From positions 73,146 to 137,145 of the forward strand of contig NW_001799610.1 of the NCBI RefSeq assembly GCF_000165425.1: a stretch of 64,000 bases of DNA, read 5' to 3'. The notes beneath the pieces are model-generated. The model ran no database searches, was not told the origin of the DNA, and saw only the letters and a program-made list of their open reading frames with translations. This stretch comes from Paramecium tetraurelia (Eukaryota; Ciliophora; Oligohymenophorea; Peniculida; Parameciidae). The position numbers and the translations under genes are program-made. Positions 37,835-49,959 of this stretch are shown piece by piece (position 1 is the stretch's first letter; every line of letters starts with the position of its first letter).

Positions 37835-39645
37835 ATGTACAGAACAACATAAAACTATTCATATGCAGGTATTAAATTGAAAATCAAATTAGACTTGCTA
37901 TCTAAATAAGGCATCTCAGACAATGGCAGATCAATAATTACAATCGATAAAGAAAACTCATATGCTCTCTTGCAAAAAAAGAAATAACTTTAGAATAGAG
38001 AAGGCAGCAGTTCAAGTCAATAAAAAAATGAAAATCGTTCAAATAGCGGATTATAGAAATCAGCATCGCTTTAACAATTCTATCGAGCTCAATCTGCTGT
38101 TGAGAAGAATTCATACTAAAATCAAAAAGGAAATCAATAACAAATAAAAGAAATGAAGAATATTTCATATCTATATTTGCTCTAATAAGGTGGATATAAA
38201 TTACGTCACAATTAGACAAAATCAACAAAGGAATAAAATAGCAAAGGAAGTGAATTTTTATTAAATGATTATAAAAAACAGAAACCAGTTGAAAATTAGG
38301 CTTACAAGAGATTGAATGAGAAATTGGAATATTTAGAAAAAAAGTTTAATTAATTAAAGGATTCGTTTGTGAATAAAAGTGAAAATTAATACGACAAAAA
38401 ATCGGATAGAATGCAATAAAAGCAGTATTCATTAATATCGAAATACTTTCCTAAGAAGTTTATGGAACAAAAGAATACCACTTAAGAATAAAGGAAAGTG
38501 ACCAAAGATATTAAATCAATATTCAATATTTATTCATAAATTAAGGAATTTAAAAGTCACTCTTCCAATTCCTAATTATTGAAATAAACTTAAGAAAAAA
38601 AGAGTGCATAACTGCAAGACTTTGTAACATAAATAAAGAGAGACTTTAATAATAAGAATTCTTAACTATTGAAAGGTTCTTATGTTCATCAATCAAACAC
38701 TAATTTAAATAAATCAGAACGATAATAATCAATGGATGCCAAGTATTCTTACTTCAATAAACTTATTGAAACACAACCAAATGAACCAGTAAATAATTTT
38801 AGTTTATCTAGTTCTTGTATTATATTTCAACTGTACTTTCAGCTATAAAAAATAAGAGGCCTACATAACTTGATGAACTCATTAAAGATCATTTTTCATA
38901 AACATATCAAGTGAATTTAGTTTTGATTAATTTAGGGATTAATCTATGCAAGCAGATTAACAATTCAATTTGATCCAGAGAAGGTCATCAACTTGCCAAG
39001 ATCCAATAATCTAAAAACAATCGTTTTTGATTTGGATGAGACATTAATCCATTGCAATCCAAATGTTTCCATACCAGGAGACATCATATTACCAATCACA
39101 TTCCCTAATGATGAAACTGTTTAAGCTTCTATCAATATTCGGCCATATGCTAAATAAATTCTACAAACGCTTTCAAAGCATTTTGAAATCATAGTTTTTA
39201 CAGCTTCACATTCGAGCTATGCTAATATCGTGATTGATTATTTGGATCCAAAGAGACAGTGGATTTCGCACAGGTTATTTAGGGAAAATTGTCTATAAAC
39301 AACGGAAGGAGCTTACATCAAAGATCTAAGGTAAAGCTTATTTATTTTTAGAGTTTTAGGAAATCGAAAACTATCGAATGTGTTGTTAGTAGACAATGCT
39401 TCATATTCGTTTAGTAAATAAATCGAGAATGGAGTTCCAATTATTGCTTATTATGATAATAAAGAGGACTAGGTACTTTATTGGTTGATTTATAGGAATT
39501 ATTACATTTGGAAAATTATTTATTAAATTTCAGACATGTGAAAGATGTTAGAGATTTAAATTAAAAATAATTAAAATTAAAATAGTTCTTAGATTATTCA
39601 GATTTTGATGATTTGTATAATAATTTACATGGTATGTACTTTTGA
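37835..39645 (+). CDS. SCP/NIF-family (CTD-like) protein phosphatase
   Basis: Predicted 572 residues with introns 38789-38811, 38911-38935, 39331-39351 and 39473-39495 (multiple of three). The first 350 residues are Gln/Ser/Asn/Lys-rich with coiled-coil stretches (KRLNEKLEYLEKKFNQLKDS). The C-terminal third is the HAD-type phosphatase: catalytic FDLDETLIHC with both aspartates, INIRPYAKQIL, IIVFTASHSSYANIVIDYLD, LVDNASYSFSKQIENGVPI, and a tail KEDQELLHLENYLLNF typical of the family. It should remove phosphate from Ser/Thr of RNA polymerase II tails or other targets. The 21-nt intron 39331-39351 is a multiple of three without an in-frame TGA. Confidence 0.85.
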
Positions 39646-39730
39646 TTAGACAATTTATTTGTTCTCACAATATTTTGATAATATATGGTTATACTCCAAT
39701 TAATGAAAAAATAAACAAATATGATGGTAA

Positions 39731-40504
39731 TCAACAAAACTTTTGAATTAGCTGTTCTATGGCTTGTTATGTTTGTTATATTTTTATTTATTATTCTTTT
39801 ATTAACTAAAATTAATCATATTAAGGGACCAAAGTCTTATCAATTTTATGCTTATTAATCTCTGAAAAAAACTTCGATCTTATTGAAATTATTTATGCCA
39901 TAAGGTCTTACTAATCCCCATTTTTGAATTAATCACACAAATTCTATAATGAAGTATCATATTTTTGACAAATTTAGTGAGCTTCAATAACACTTTGAAC
40001 TAGATTTAATTAATTAATAATCAAAGCACTATAAGGGTTATCCTTTTGAGTATTTTTTATGAACATCTCAGAAATGTGATTTACTGAGTCTACATTAAGG
40101 CTCCTAAAACTGTTTTGTAGGATGCTTCGTAATTGCGTTGATATCTCAGTATAATCCAATTTAATAAAGACAGATTCTGTTGAAAATCTCTTTAAATCAT
40201 TTTTTGTATAATCTTGGGTTGCTTACTCATCAAAAATGATTTAGTTGGTACTCTATTCCGATGATGTCTGCTCATCAGGCTGGAACGTAGGAAAGAGACG
40301 GAAGAGAGAATGTTGAGAATTTCTTGGTTGAGCATTATCTAGAATATGTTCTAGTCTCTTTATTATTTGTGCTAATTGATCAAGTTTATATTATTTCATA
40401 AAATTAGTTAACGAACACAGAAAATTTAAAAACGATGAATGAATCAAAGAGTAGTAAATTCCTAAAAAGTTCCAGATGACCTCCTAATCTTTTAATGTTA
40501 CCAT
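39731..40504 (-). CDS. Unknown helical protein
   Basis: Predicted 257 residues, one exon, ATG at 40504, with an in-frame TGA upstream. A hydrophobic N-terminal part (WNFLGIYYSLIHSSFLNFLC) may be a membrane segment or a helix pair. The rest is helical, Gln-rich and ends in a coiled coil (EQQIKIQQTQQAIEQLIQKF). It converges on the phosphatase gene 85 nt away. No family recognised; the coding call rests on open frame and composition. Confidence 0.5.
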
Positions 40505-40972
40505 GATCCAAGTTTAGAATTAGTTTATTAATAATTTTCATAGCAGTCGGCAAATAGAAAAAACTTATATATCACTTTTGCAACACTATTCCTTTTGTTA
40601 TATGAATTGCTTCTTTTACTAAATTATTGATATAGATTTATATTGCATACAATAATCAAAGGGATTTCCTATCCTATTGATATTAAAATTGGATCAAGCT
40701 TGAAAACCGCAATTGTCTAAGAAAATAATGATATTGGAGAAATATTTAGATCCCATACTTAAAAGGCGAGTTTAAATTAAAAGACAATAAAATAGACTAT
40801 TCATAACACTAACAAAAATGATTATCCAAATTATAAGGAAAATCTTAAGAGCAAGTCTTGATGTTTATTATTCTTGATTTAATTATAATAGAGATTTATG
40901 TAACATAAAATTAAATAAGAAAGCCTCCTTATATAATTATAGACAAGTATTTTGTAATTACAATGATGAATT
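40505..40972. other. Intergenic region with weak plus-strand frame
   Basis: About 470 nt. A plus-strand frame ending at TGA 40859-40861 reads KIGSSLKTAIVQENNDIGEI and looks partly protein-like, but it has no good ATG. It may be a short unrecognised gene, a relic or chance. Nothing else stands out. Confidence 0.3.
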
Positions 40973-42797
40973 TCATGATTTAATATTTTACAATTTTTGA
41001 ATTGGCAAGGATTACTTTATTTGTTGTATTAGATTTTTAGGTTATGCAGAATGAATTTAGGTAGCTAGTTTAGTCCATTCTTTTTTGAGATTGTTTCTCC
41101 AATCAGGATTTTCCATAGAAATCTCATTTTTATCTAAGTAAACAGTTGCCAATTCACCATCATTCTCGTTGGCATAACTTGAATTAATTATATTGTTCTG
41201 ATTATAGGTTAAAGATTAATTGACTCTTCCTAAGTGAGTCTCTATATCCATTAAAGATTCTAAGCATGATTATGATAAATAGATTACCCTAATACAAAGG
41301 AACATAGGAAGTGATGGTCTAATCTAATAAAGTCTTCTTCCTTTAAGCCTAATCTACTCTGGCATGACTTACACGGGCAGAATTGAAGCCAAATTCATTG
41401 TAATCCTCTTATGATATAGCTTTCTATGAAATTAGAATAAAATTAATACTTCCTTTTCTGATTAAACCAATATTTACAATTGAGCAAATTAATCCTTATG
41501 CTCTACAAAAAATGTTTTGTAGTACATAAAGCTTTTTTATATTTTCTCCCATTTTTGATTGAGATTTAGATTGGATTTGACCAAAATATCATTATTTGCC
41601 TCTACTTGTTTTATGTACCTTTTTAAAGATTCATTTTCTATTTCATAATGTTTGCATAAAATCATTTCTCTTTGTAGATTCTTCTTGGTTTCCTCTAGTT
41701 CCTGTTCAAGTTTACGAACTCTATGCTATAATTAATCCTCAGTTAATTTGATTTATTGGGTTGATCTTTTGGCGTTGATTTATTGAATTTGAAAGGCTTT
41801 GGCTAGATTCAACTTAGGCACTCGAGAAATATTCTTTTTGGGGTCTTCTTGTTTTGCGCATTATTGATATGAATCATTAATGGCTACATCAAAGGTTTAA
41901 TTCAAATTTTAATAGTTTTTTTTTTAAACTTGAGGTGCTTTGACAGGGAAAGGAGAGAGCACTGGAGAATGCATCATATCTGTATTCATAGGAGATTAGA
42001 TCGAATTTATTCTAGCTGGCAAATCTACAGTGGGTAATCGAGACTCTAAAATAAGTTACTCGAATATTCTATTTACATTAAATTTAAGTTAAGATTTCTA
42101 AAAATTCATGTTAAGCCTTTTCGTAATCCTCATCCTAATCTATCACTTAATTTTTCATCTATAAATTGGTGATTACCTTGTTAATAAGGGTCACTAATTT
42201 TAGTTGTATGCTCTTTAAATAATTAACTTATAATTATAATCTCACTATCAATTAATGCAAAGTTTCCATTTCTTCATGAAGTAAAATAGTGGCTGAATTG
42301 GGGTTTATAACATCCCTATATCTTATCATGACTCCAGTGGTATCATCAACTTAATCTGCCTTCTTTTCAAATTAACCTAATTTTTAGGCTTATTAACTGA
42401 TTGTATGTTTGAGTTCATAAATAGTAGACTCGAGTTCAGCAATGAGTTTCTTCTCACTCTTTTCGGCAGCATAGGTAATCTCCTCTGAAATAAGGGCTTT
42501 GCCTTAAGCAAAATCTCTCTCCTTTTGCACCTTTTCGAGGGATGACATCAAATGACCGATTTCCTTTTGTTGTTCTTCAAGGACTAATTTAAGTGCCTTG
42601 ACTGTGTTTTCATTCTCTCGAACACCCGCTTTTTAATTTGGTATAGGAATAGTATCATCTTGATCAATCATAGAACGCATTGACTACTTATTCAATTTAA
42701 TGACAGTCTGTAGATCCTCTATAAAGTTTCTCAACTATTGGTTCTCCTGATGCAAGAATTGAATTTTGGCTTTCAATGAATGCGGACTTTCACTCAT
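40973..42797 (-). CDS. Coiled-coil protein
   Basis: Predicted 579 residues from ATG at 42797, introns 42046-42076, 41424-41449 and 41260-41287 (multiple of three). It is a long coiled coil in two parts: residues 1-250 (KAKIQFLHQENQQLRNFIED; SSLEKVQKERDFAQGKALI) and 330-440 (HRVRKLEQELEETKKNLQRE). A Pro/Ser linker with S-P sites separates them, and the C-terminus includes NPDWRNNLKKEWTKLATQ. Probably cytoskeletal or a scaffold. It is the last of four minus-strand genes; its start lies 16 nt after the GTPase-HSP20 stop. Confidence 0.75.
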
Positions 42798-42813
42798 AAA
42801 ATAATTTATATAA

Positions 42814-44600
42814 TCAAATATCATCCTTATCTTTATCGTATTTTATTGTGATCACTCCCTTCTCTACACCAAAATAAGACCATTGTCTCTCATAAATATC
42901 GGGAATCTAATTAATCATCCTATTTATTATACTTTGAATGTAAGTGTGAATTCCCCATATTTTCTTTCGCTCTTCTCCAATTGCCCTTGATTGATGTACG
43001 GTCTCTACTTGTTTCCCTTGACCAAAGTGACAACATTCTGTCTCTGGATATCGACATCGTCATTAGTCAATCCCGGGGCATCCATCAAAATGATGTACTG
43101 ATCCCCAGCGATGATGTCTGTTGCAGGTTAAAAGGAATCCTATTGTCCCGTAATTAAACCACTCATGTCAACCTATCCTTAAGGAATTTGTATTTTATCA
43201 TGGAATTCATTTTCTGTTTTGATGACCTTGATCAGAGGGTCATCAGTGTCCTGCAAATCAATTTTGATGTTCTTCCTAAAAAAATTAACTAGTTTTTATC
43301 TTGATTAAATTAACAAACAATCCAAAACGGAAAAACTTCGATTGACCGGAATGAAAACGGCTTTTAACCAATACCTAAGAAGTGAAAATACCCAAGGATT
43401 GAGTCCCTTTCCTAGATTGCAATCATCATTCACAATACACACGTGTCTAGTGTAAGGAGTCTTGAACCAAAGTACATGTTTCTCCTATAGTTATTTATTG
43501 ATAGGATTGAGTGCAGCTACTTTGGTTTTTTAAAGAGTTCCATTAGCATATATCTAAGTAACTTAAGTACTCCAAACATGTTCTAAAATTTCAGGAGATT
43601 CAACATCTTTTAGATTGTGTATTACTATAATCTCTCGAAATGTCTTATTTGGACTTTGCTATAGATTCCGACTTAGTCTGTCGAGATATCTTTGATCAAG
43701 ACTTGTGAAATCGTTGACTACGCATAAAAAGTAATCTGCTAAATCAAATACCAAATCAGATATGAATGTTTCTGTGGCTTCCTTGTCTACAATGGATAAT
43801 TCATTCTCGATTTTGACAGGACTGTATGTTCCAGCGGTGTCCACTAAAATCAATTTAGTACCATTGTCAACATTGACATGCTTAAATGAAATGCCTCTGG
43901 TAGTAACCTTCTTTCCAGAGGGCAAATTACTCATGGTGAGACTGTTCAAAACAAAGGTCTTTCCTTTGTCATAGAGTCCAGTTACTGCCACTGTTGCTCC
44001 TTCCAAGGCTTTGATATTGATTATTTCTTAGTTGATCATCTTTGGGGATAGCCACACTTTCCAACCTGAATTGTTGATGGAAGTGATAAAGTCAATGTCG
44101 ACTACCCAATCGTAGATGCTGGTTTCATCTATGATTTGAGTGTTTTGTTTCTTGAAATCGGTTGGATTGCTTTTAAAGATACCGCATTGTCTTTGGCGTT
44201 TAACTTCACTTTGTCTTTGAAACTGATTGACTTCATGTTGGAGTTCACGTATTTCTTTGAGCAATTGAGAGATTTGCCTGATTTATTTGGAATCATTTTG
44301 CAGGATGGCTTCCATCAATTTGTTGCTTTCCTTTTCTCTAAGATTATACTCCATCAAGACTGCTTCGAACATGTCTTTAATCCGCATAACATCAGTGGCT
44401 TTATTTGTTTCTCGAATGAAATCAGCGAAAACTTGATTAATTTCTTATTTCAATCCTTTGATGGCAAAGATCAATGGTGCAATGCGTGAATGGATCTTCG
44501 GATTGATGTCATCATGAACTTATTAAAACTCTTATTCAAAGTTGTCTAAGACCTTGGTGTCGAAAAGAGTATCATTCATGGATTTTTATTATTAAGACAT
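42814..44600 (-). CDS. GBP/atlastin-like GTPase fused to an HSP20 (alpha-crystallin) domain
   Basis: Predicted 586 residues from ATG at 44600; one intron, about 42919-42944, gives a multiple of three. Residues 1-195 are helical coiled coil (IRELQHEVNQFQRQSEVKRQ). The GTPase domain follows: G1 GLYDKGKTF, then a Thr-Arg-Gly region fitting G2, G3 DTAGTY, and a possible G4-like segment VVNDFTSLD. From about residue 497 an alpha-crystallin fold appears: YIILMDAPGLTNDDVDIQRQ, then SERKYGEFTLTFKIPD and VEKGVITIKYDKD, matching the beta-strand pattern and final G-V-x-T/I strand of small heat-shock proteins. The fusion could link nucleotide-driven assembly with chaperone binding; this is inference. Flanked by the channel gene (23 nt) and the coiled-coil gene (16 nt). 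Confidence 0.75.
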
Positions 44601-44623
44601 ATTTTAATTTCAATTTTTAATTT

Positions 44624-47600
44624 TCAAATATTATCCTCTTCATCAGACATTCGTTATGAAATGTCCCCTCTCAATTTCATCTACCCGAAGAAAGAACGCT
44701 AGGAGTTGTCACTTGGGAAATCTATCTTCTGCGTTTCCAATACTATTTTCATAGGGAATCCGTTATTCGTTTCCTAAGGATCAATGTAAAAGTTGTGTGT
44801 CGAGAGTGAAACAGATTCTTAATGGGAGGCCTATTGTTATTGGGACTACTTCAGATCAGTCCTAAGAGCAACTCTGCGATTATAAACATTCCCATCACGA
44901 TTTTGCTCCTTAATCCGATAAGATGATTATGCAAATGGGAACACTCTTTTATTGATCTGACTCTTCCTGCGATGACGATGATTGCTGTCTGCAATTCTTG
45001 TTGTCAAATAGGCATTCTCATTTATTTCCAACTACCTAAGATTGTTTTGCTTCTGCATTTCCTTGATTCTCTTCTTCACCTTTCTTCTCTCTATTGCTCC
45101 TCTCAATATGTTCCTTATCGAACTATACGCAAAGATGTCCACTGCGAAATGAAGGAACTTCTGATCCCCCAAATCAGGGAACTTAGCCTCCCATGATTTC
45201 CGTATGTTTCTCAATACTACTTTGTCCTCAATCTATTCAATCCCATGCAAAGCATTCTTCTTTTTCACTGCATTATAAGCTATCTACAAACTAACATCCT
45301 TAATGTGGATCATCTCATTCTAATATATTAACACTTAGAAATCACTGAGTTTCTTGAAGATATCAATTTTCTTAAGGTGCATCTTGGTCCTAGGATTGTA
45401 GATGTATGCCGACTGTTTCTTATGATCTATCAAGTATAACCAACTCATTACTTTAATTGAAATCAAACAACTACAAACAAGCATTCTCATCCTTAAATCC
45501 AAGAGGAGGATTCATCTCAAACATCAAAAATGCAAAATCCTCAGGAGTTATCCATCCAGTTCCTTTGGGATCATAATCAGACCATTTTAAAAAGAAATCC
45601 TCTATCTAATAAGGATTAATGACTGCAGTATTCTCAAGCAAACATTCCTGATATGATTCTATAATCATGGCTAAAAACAATGAGATCATTATTATCCTGA
45701 TCAATACTAAAAAACTAATAAAGTAAAAGTATCCAAAGAAGGTACTGCATCCCTAAACTCCCTCTTTCAATATGTCTTCTGGAGTCTAAGAATGACAACC
45801 AGCCTTATTGATGGTGTAATCTGACATATAGAGTGGCCAGTATTATCCAGTTGTAACTTCTATTAAAATTAAGACAGCATCCCAGAAGTTCTGGAAATTC
45901 TTATTCCTCTACCCGATTTCCTAATAAAAAGGGTATTGGGCATCTTGAGACGTTGATTTAACTACGGACAAAGTTTGAATCCCAATTAATGCATATACAA
46001 TAATGATTATAATGATAAAAGCCACTACACTTAATAAGGTTGGTAGTATTTCCTATATGACATCAATGAGGACTTTGAGTTGACGATTTAACTTCAGTAT
46101 CTTATACGTGTTTAGAACCCTCAAACAACGAATGATCAACGGAATCATGAACATCTTAGGCATCTCAATCTCGCTATTGAGTATCAGTAAGGCATCTGTA
46201 GAAATCAGAAGCAGGATGTCGAATTTATTCCATGAGTCCTTTAGGTAGTAATACCAAAAGGCTGAAAATTTGATAAATACTTCAATGTGAAAGAGGGTAA
46301 TAAAAATGATATCCAGGACATAGAAGGCTGATTTGGTGGTTTAATTAATTGAGTTACCATTGGCAGAGCAACTAAAATATGATAGGATCTTACAATATTA
46401 AATTCAATAGGAGGAGAATAAGTATAATCAATTCAAAATACGAATAGGTTGCGATGGAGTAACAGATCTATCTGAATTGATTTTTGGGTTTCTCAATCAA
46501 TCTTATTAGATTCTTCTTTTGCATTATGTACATCATTTACAACCATTCCCTCTGATGTTCATTGAGCGACTTGTAATTACTGATGTTCTCTTTGATTGTC
46601 CTGTAATTGTTGATGATCAACCCAGTGAAGAGATTCAATAGCATGATATTCAGGAGGAACAACAATATATAATATAAGATCTAATAGTTAGCAGATGAGT
46701 CAACTTTGGGATGCATCCCCCTTTCAGTGATATCTGAAACGTAATACATTTGACTTGTCCACCCTTCTCCAATTATTATTCTAAACAAGCAGAGCAATGA
46801 ATCCTAAATAGTATCAAAATTAGTGATATTATTGATCCATTCTCCTTTCTAATCCAAACAATCTTGCTTTGTATAGATGTTATCATATGATTACACATTT
46901 GTACAAAAGTACAATTTGCCTTTCCAAATAGTCATACAAAAGATGCTCAAAATCCAAATGCAGATACCAGTCACGAATATCATGGAAGATAACAAGGATA
47001 TGGTCTGAAACAATGATTTTGATATCAAATTCAATTCTTCACTTTGAGATCCTCTCTAGATATCAATTGTAAATAATTACTCTAGCAGATGAGAACACTC
47101 TTAGAGTACGCAATGCTCGAAATGCCTTCAAATATCCACTGTTATATAGATTTAGATCACTAATGGAACTTATAATTAATATAGCCAAATCGAAGTTGTT
47201 TTGATTGTTGTAAACGAATGCTCTATTAGGTTCAATTTGATTCCAAATAAATCCATGGGCTAATATTCTCAATACGATTTCAAAAATAAAAATGATTGTG
47301 AAGATAAGATTAAATTTCTATATTAAGTCTTTTTATTCAAATATTGGCAGATCCATGCCTAATAGAATGATATTCAAAATTATTATTGAACTCATCAACC
47401 ATTCAAAGTACTTACTCTATGTTAACTATTGTATTCTTTTTCTTAAGATGCTTTTGTTATTTAATACGAATAATGCTGAATTCATAAAATATTGCTTATA
47501 TGATTAACTTGAACTGTAGGATATTCTGATCTCATCATTGCTTTTGACTATTGTCACTTATTGTATCGATGATTATTTTTATATATTATTGTTCTTGCCT

Positions 47601-49937
47601 ATTGTAATTTATGGGTATTTCGACGCTTGTCTTTGTAGAACATGATGTTTCGATTCCTTCTCCTCATCATCACTATCATCTGACATCTTCGATAATCTTC
47701 CGAAGTATCTTTTCTTTTCAATCTAAGAAGAATTTTGGATTTATTATAATTAAGCTGCTGGAACCACTTTAGTTTCTATAGAAATTATCATGAATTATAA
47801 ATTACTTTGCATAGATGAAATGACCCTCTAAGCACGAGCCTTAGATTTGTCAGCCTCGTTCTTGGCTTCCTCATAATTATCAAGCATGATAGTCAAGAAT
47901 GAGGACAAGATGAAAAATCTACACAAAATCAACACAAAAATAAAAAATGGATAAGGAATCCAGGATTTAGTCTCAAGAGTTGTGTAAAATATGTTCTCCC
48001 ATTGATCAGAACAAATTATTATAAATAAAGATGAAACTGTATTTCTAATACTATCAAAATTTGCTCTTGGTATATTTGAACCTTGCTTATCATAATTACC
48101 TTATTCATCAAAAATCAGTTCTCCAGCAAAATACTCTCTCCCCAATATTCCAATGACAATCATGTAGGTTAAGAACACCAAAATTAATTTAGGAATATTA
48201 ACAAAGGACTTTTGCAATGCTTACAATAACACTTTATAGTTTGACCAACTTGTCTACGTATTGAAGAACCATAGAAGTCTTAAACCCTTAAAAGCATTAA
48301 GCACAAATGGATAAGACATGTCATTAAGCTGAACAATTATACTAATAAAGTCTATGACAAATTCTAAAAGCAGAATATATTTATTTTCCTTTTATTTCCA
48401 GACATACATTCTTGCCAAATCTTCCAAGATGTATATAAACAGAAATACTATATTGATAATTATGATTTTATTCTCGAAATCATTATGGTATGCTGATTCG
48501 TCATTCAATGAAAATAAGATTAAATTTGTTATAAATAAAAGCGAATAAAAGTATTTGATAAAATTGGATGATACTATTGCTTTAAGTTTGATTTGTAATT
48601 GTGATCTCTACCTTGATTTCCTATGCTAATTTTGTATCAATTAAAGAGCTCTTTGTTTGCTCTTACTCAAATGCCCTGGAGTCAAGAAATACGTCCTACG
48701 TCTCTCATTGCTGATTTGAATTTTTGTTTGACTCTTGACTTTGATTTTCGGTAGTTCTTCAACTTACTAATCCATTTGATATTAATTTAAGAGAATAGCC
48801 ACCAATAGGTTTTACAAAAAGAATGTCCCAATAATAATGTAAGACCATAGAAAGATTGAACTTATGTACTTATTAAAGGTATCAGCCAAATTCTATTCCA
48901 CTTCAACCCAACCCTCAATAAAATGACAAATAAATAAAGTAAGCAAACCATTTGGAATTTCATCAAAGGAAATATAATCGTATTACGTGAATGGTTGATG
49001 AAAATACCCTCTTTAACATACATACCCTTCTGGACACTTCCTACCCATTCCACATAATCTCGCTGGATAGGCATCGATGTCGCCATCTTTCACGCAATAA
49101 TGATGCAATTAATCACTCCAGATTTGGACTCCCATGGTAGCATAAATGTAGGTCAATAATGTAATTATTATCACCACATAGGCGGTCATCATCAATGCAT
49201 GTTTAACTGTATTACTCAATTTCTTTACAATTTAGAAATATTTGGTCTGCACGATGAAGTCCACCAAAAACAATGCTCTGAATATGTATAAGTAGGATTG
49301 CCGTAAGATCAGGGCGAATAACAAACATATACTATTTATGAAGGCATAAGGGTCCTTGTAATATCCATAGTTGCAATTCCAAATTCTAAATTTTAATCGT
49401 AACTCATTACCCGTATGATATAATTGATATCACAACTTAAATGCTAAAAATTACATCGCATGAAATTATTATTCCATTGATCACTGCATTCGATATCGAG
49501 ATATTTAACCCACTATTCTCATTATTATAGGGCTTAACAATCAGTACACAGACTACTATAACCGACTAAAGTTATTCGGATAATTACTAAAAGAGAATGA
49601 ACCCATTAGAATAGTTTGGATTAACTGATTTAAATACAAAAAACCCGAAACCTGTTGTTTAAAGCAAAATAATCCAAAGAAAACCTGCAATATGGATTAT
49701 CATCATCATCATATTTTATCAGATTGTCATTCGATTCTTTCGGATTATCTGTCTAATTTGTCTATTTCCTAATCTCTGCAGCTGTCACTTCTCCTTTTTT
49801 GTCTAAAACTTAAATTCTAATTTACTTTGGTAATTCGGCAAAATATCAATCACCGATGAGAGTATGTCCTTCTCATACTCTTTTGAACCATCCTTTGCTG
49901 ATTTATTTTTGAAACAGTTTAAAAATTATTAAAACAT
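44624..49937 (-). CDS. Four-domain voltage-gated cation channel, alpha subunit
   Basis: About 1,660-1,730 residues. Four repeats of S1-S6 are visible. Pore signatures in order: FIEGWVEV (E codon 48914-48916), CSDQWENI (D, 48005-48007), IGEGWTSQ (E, 46765-46767) and TGQYWPLY (Q, a TAA codon at 45843-45845). S4 helices of repeats III (RALRTLRVFSSAR) and IV (IIRCLRVLNTYKILKLNRQL) carry spaced basic residues; I and II are weak. After S6-IV comes the EF-like WSDYDPKGTGWITPEDFAFL seen in Cav tails, then a basic C-terminus. Introns include 49803-49825, 49386-49410, 47067-47091 and others. Likely in the ciliary or surface membrane. The N-terminus is unresolved: ATG 49937 needs a one-base shift near 49690, while ATG 49712 gives an intact but very short start. 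Confidence 0.85.
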
Positions 49938-49959
49938 AATATAATAATATATTTATTTG

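Noticed and set aside
48580-48611. A GTAGAG...TTAAAG segment in the channel gene that looks like a 32-nt intron
   Set aside because: The frame reads straight through into repeat II, and removing it would break the frame; spliced length is a multiple of three only without it.
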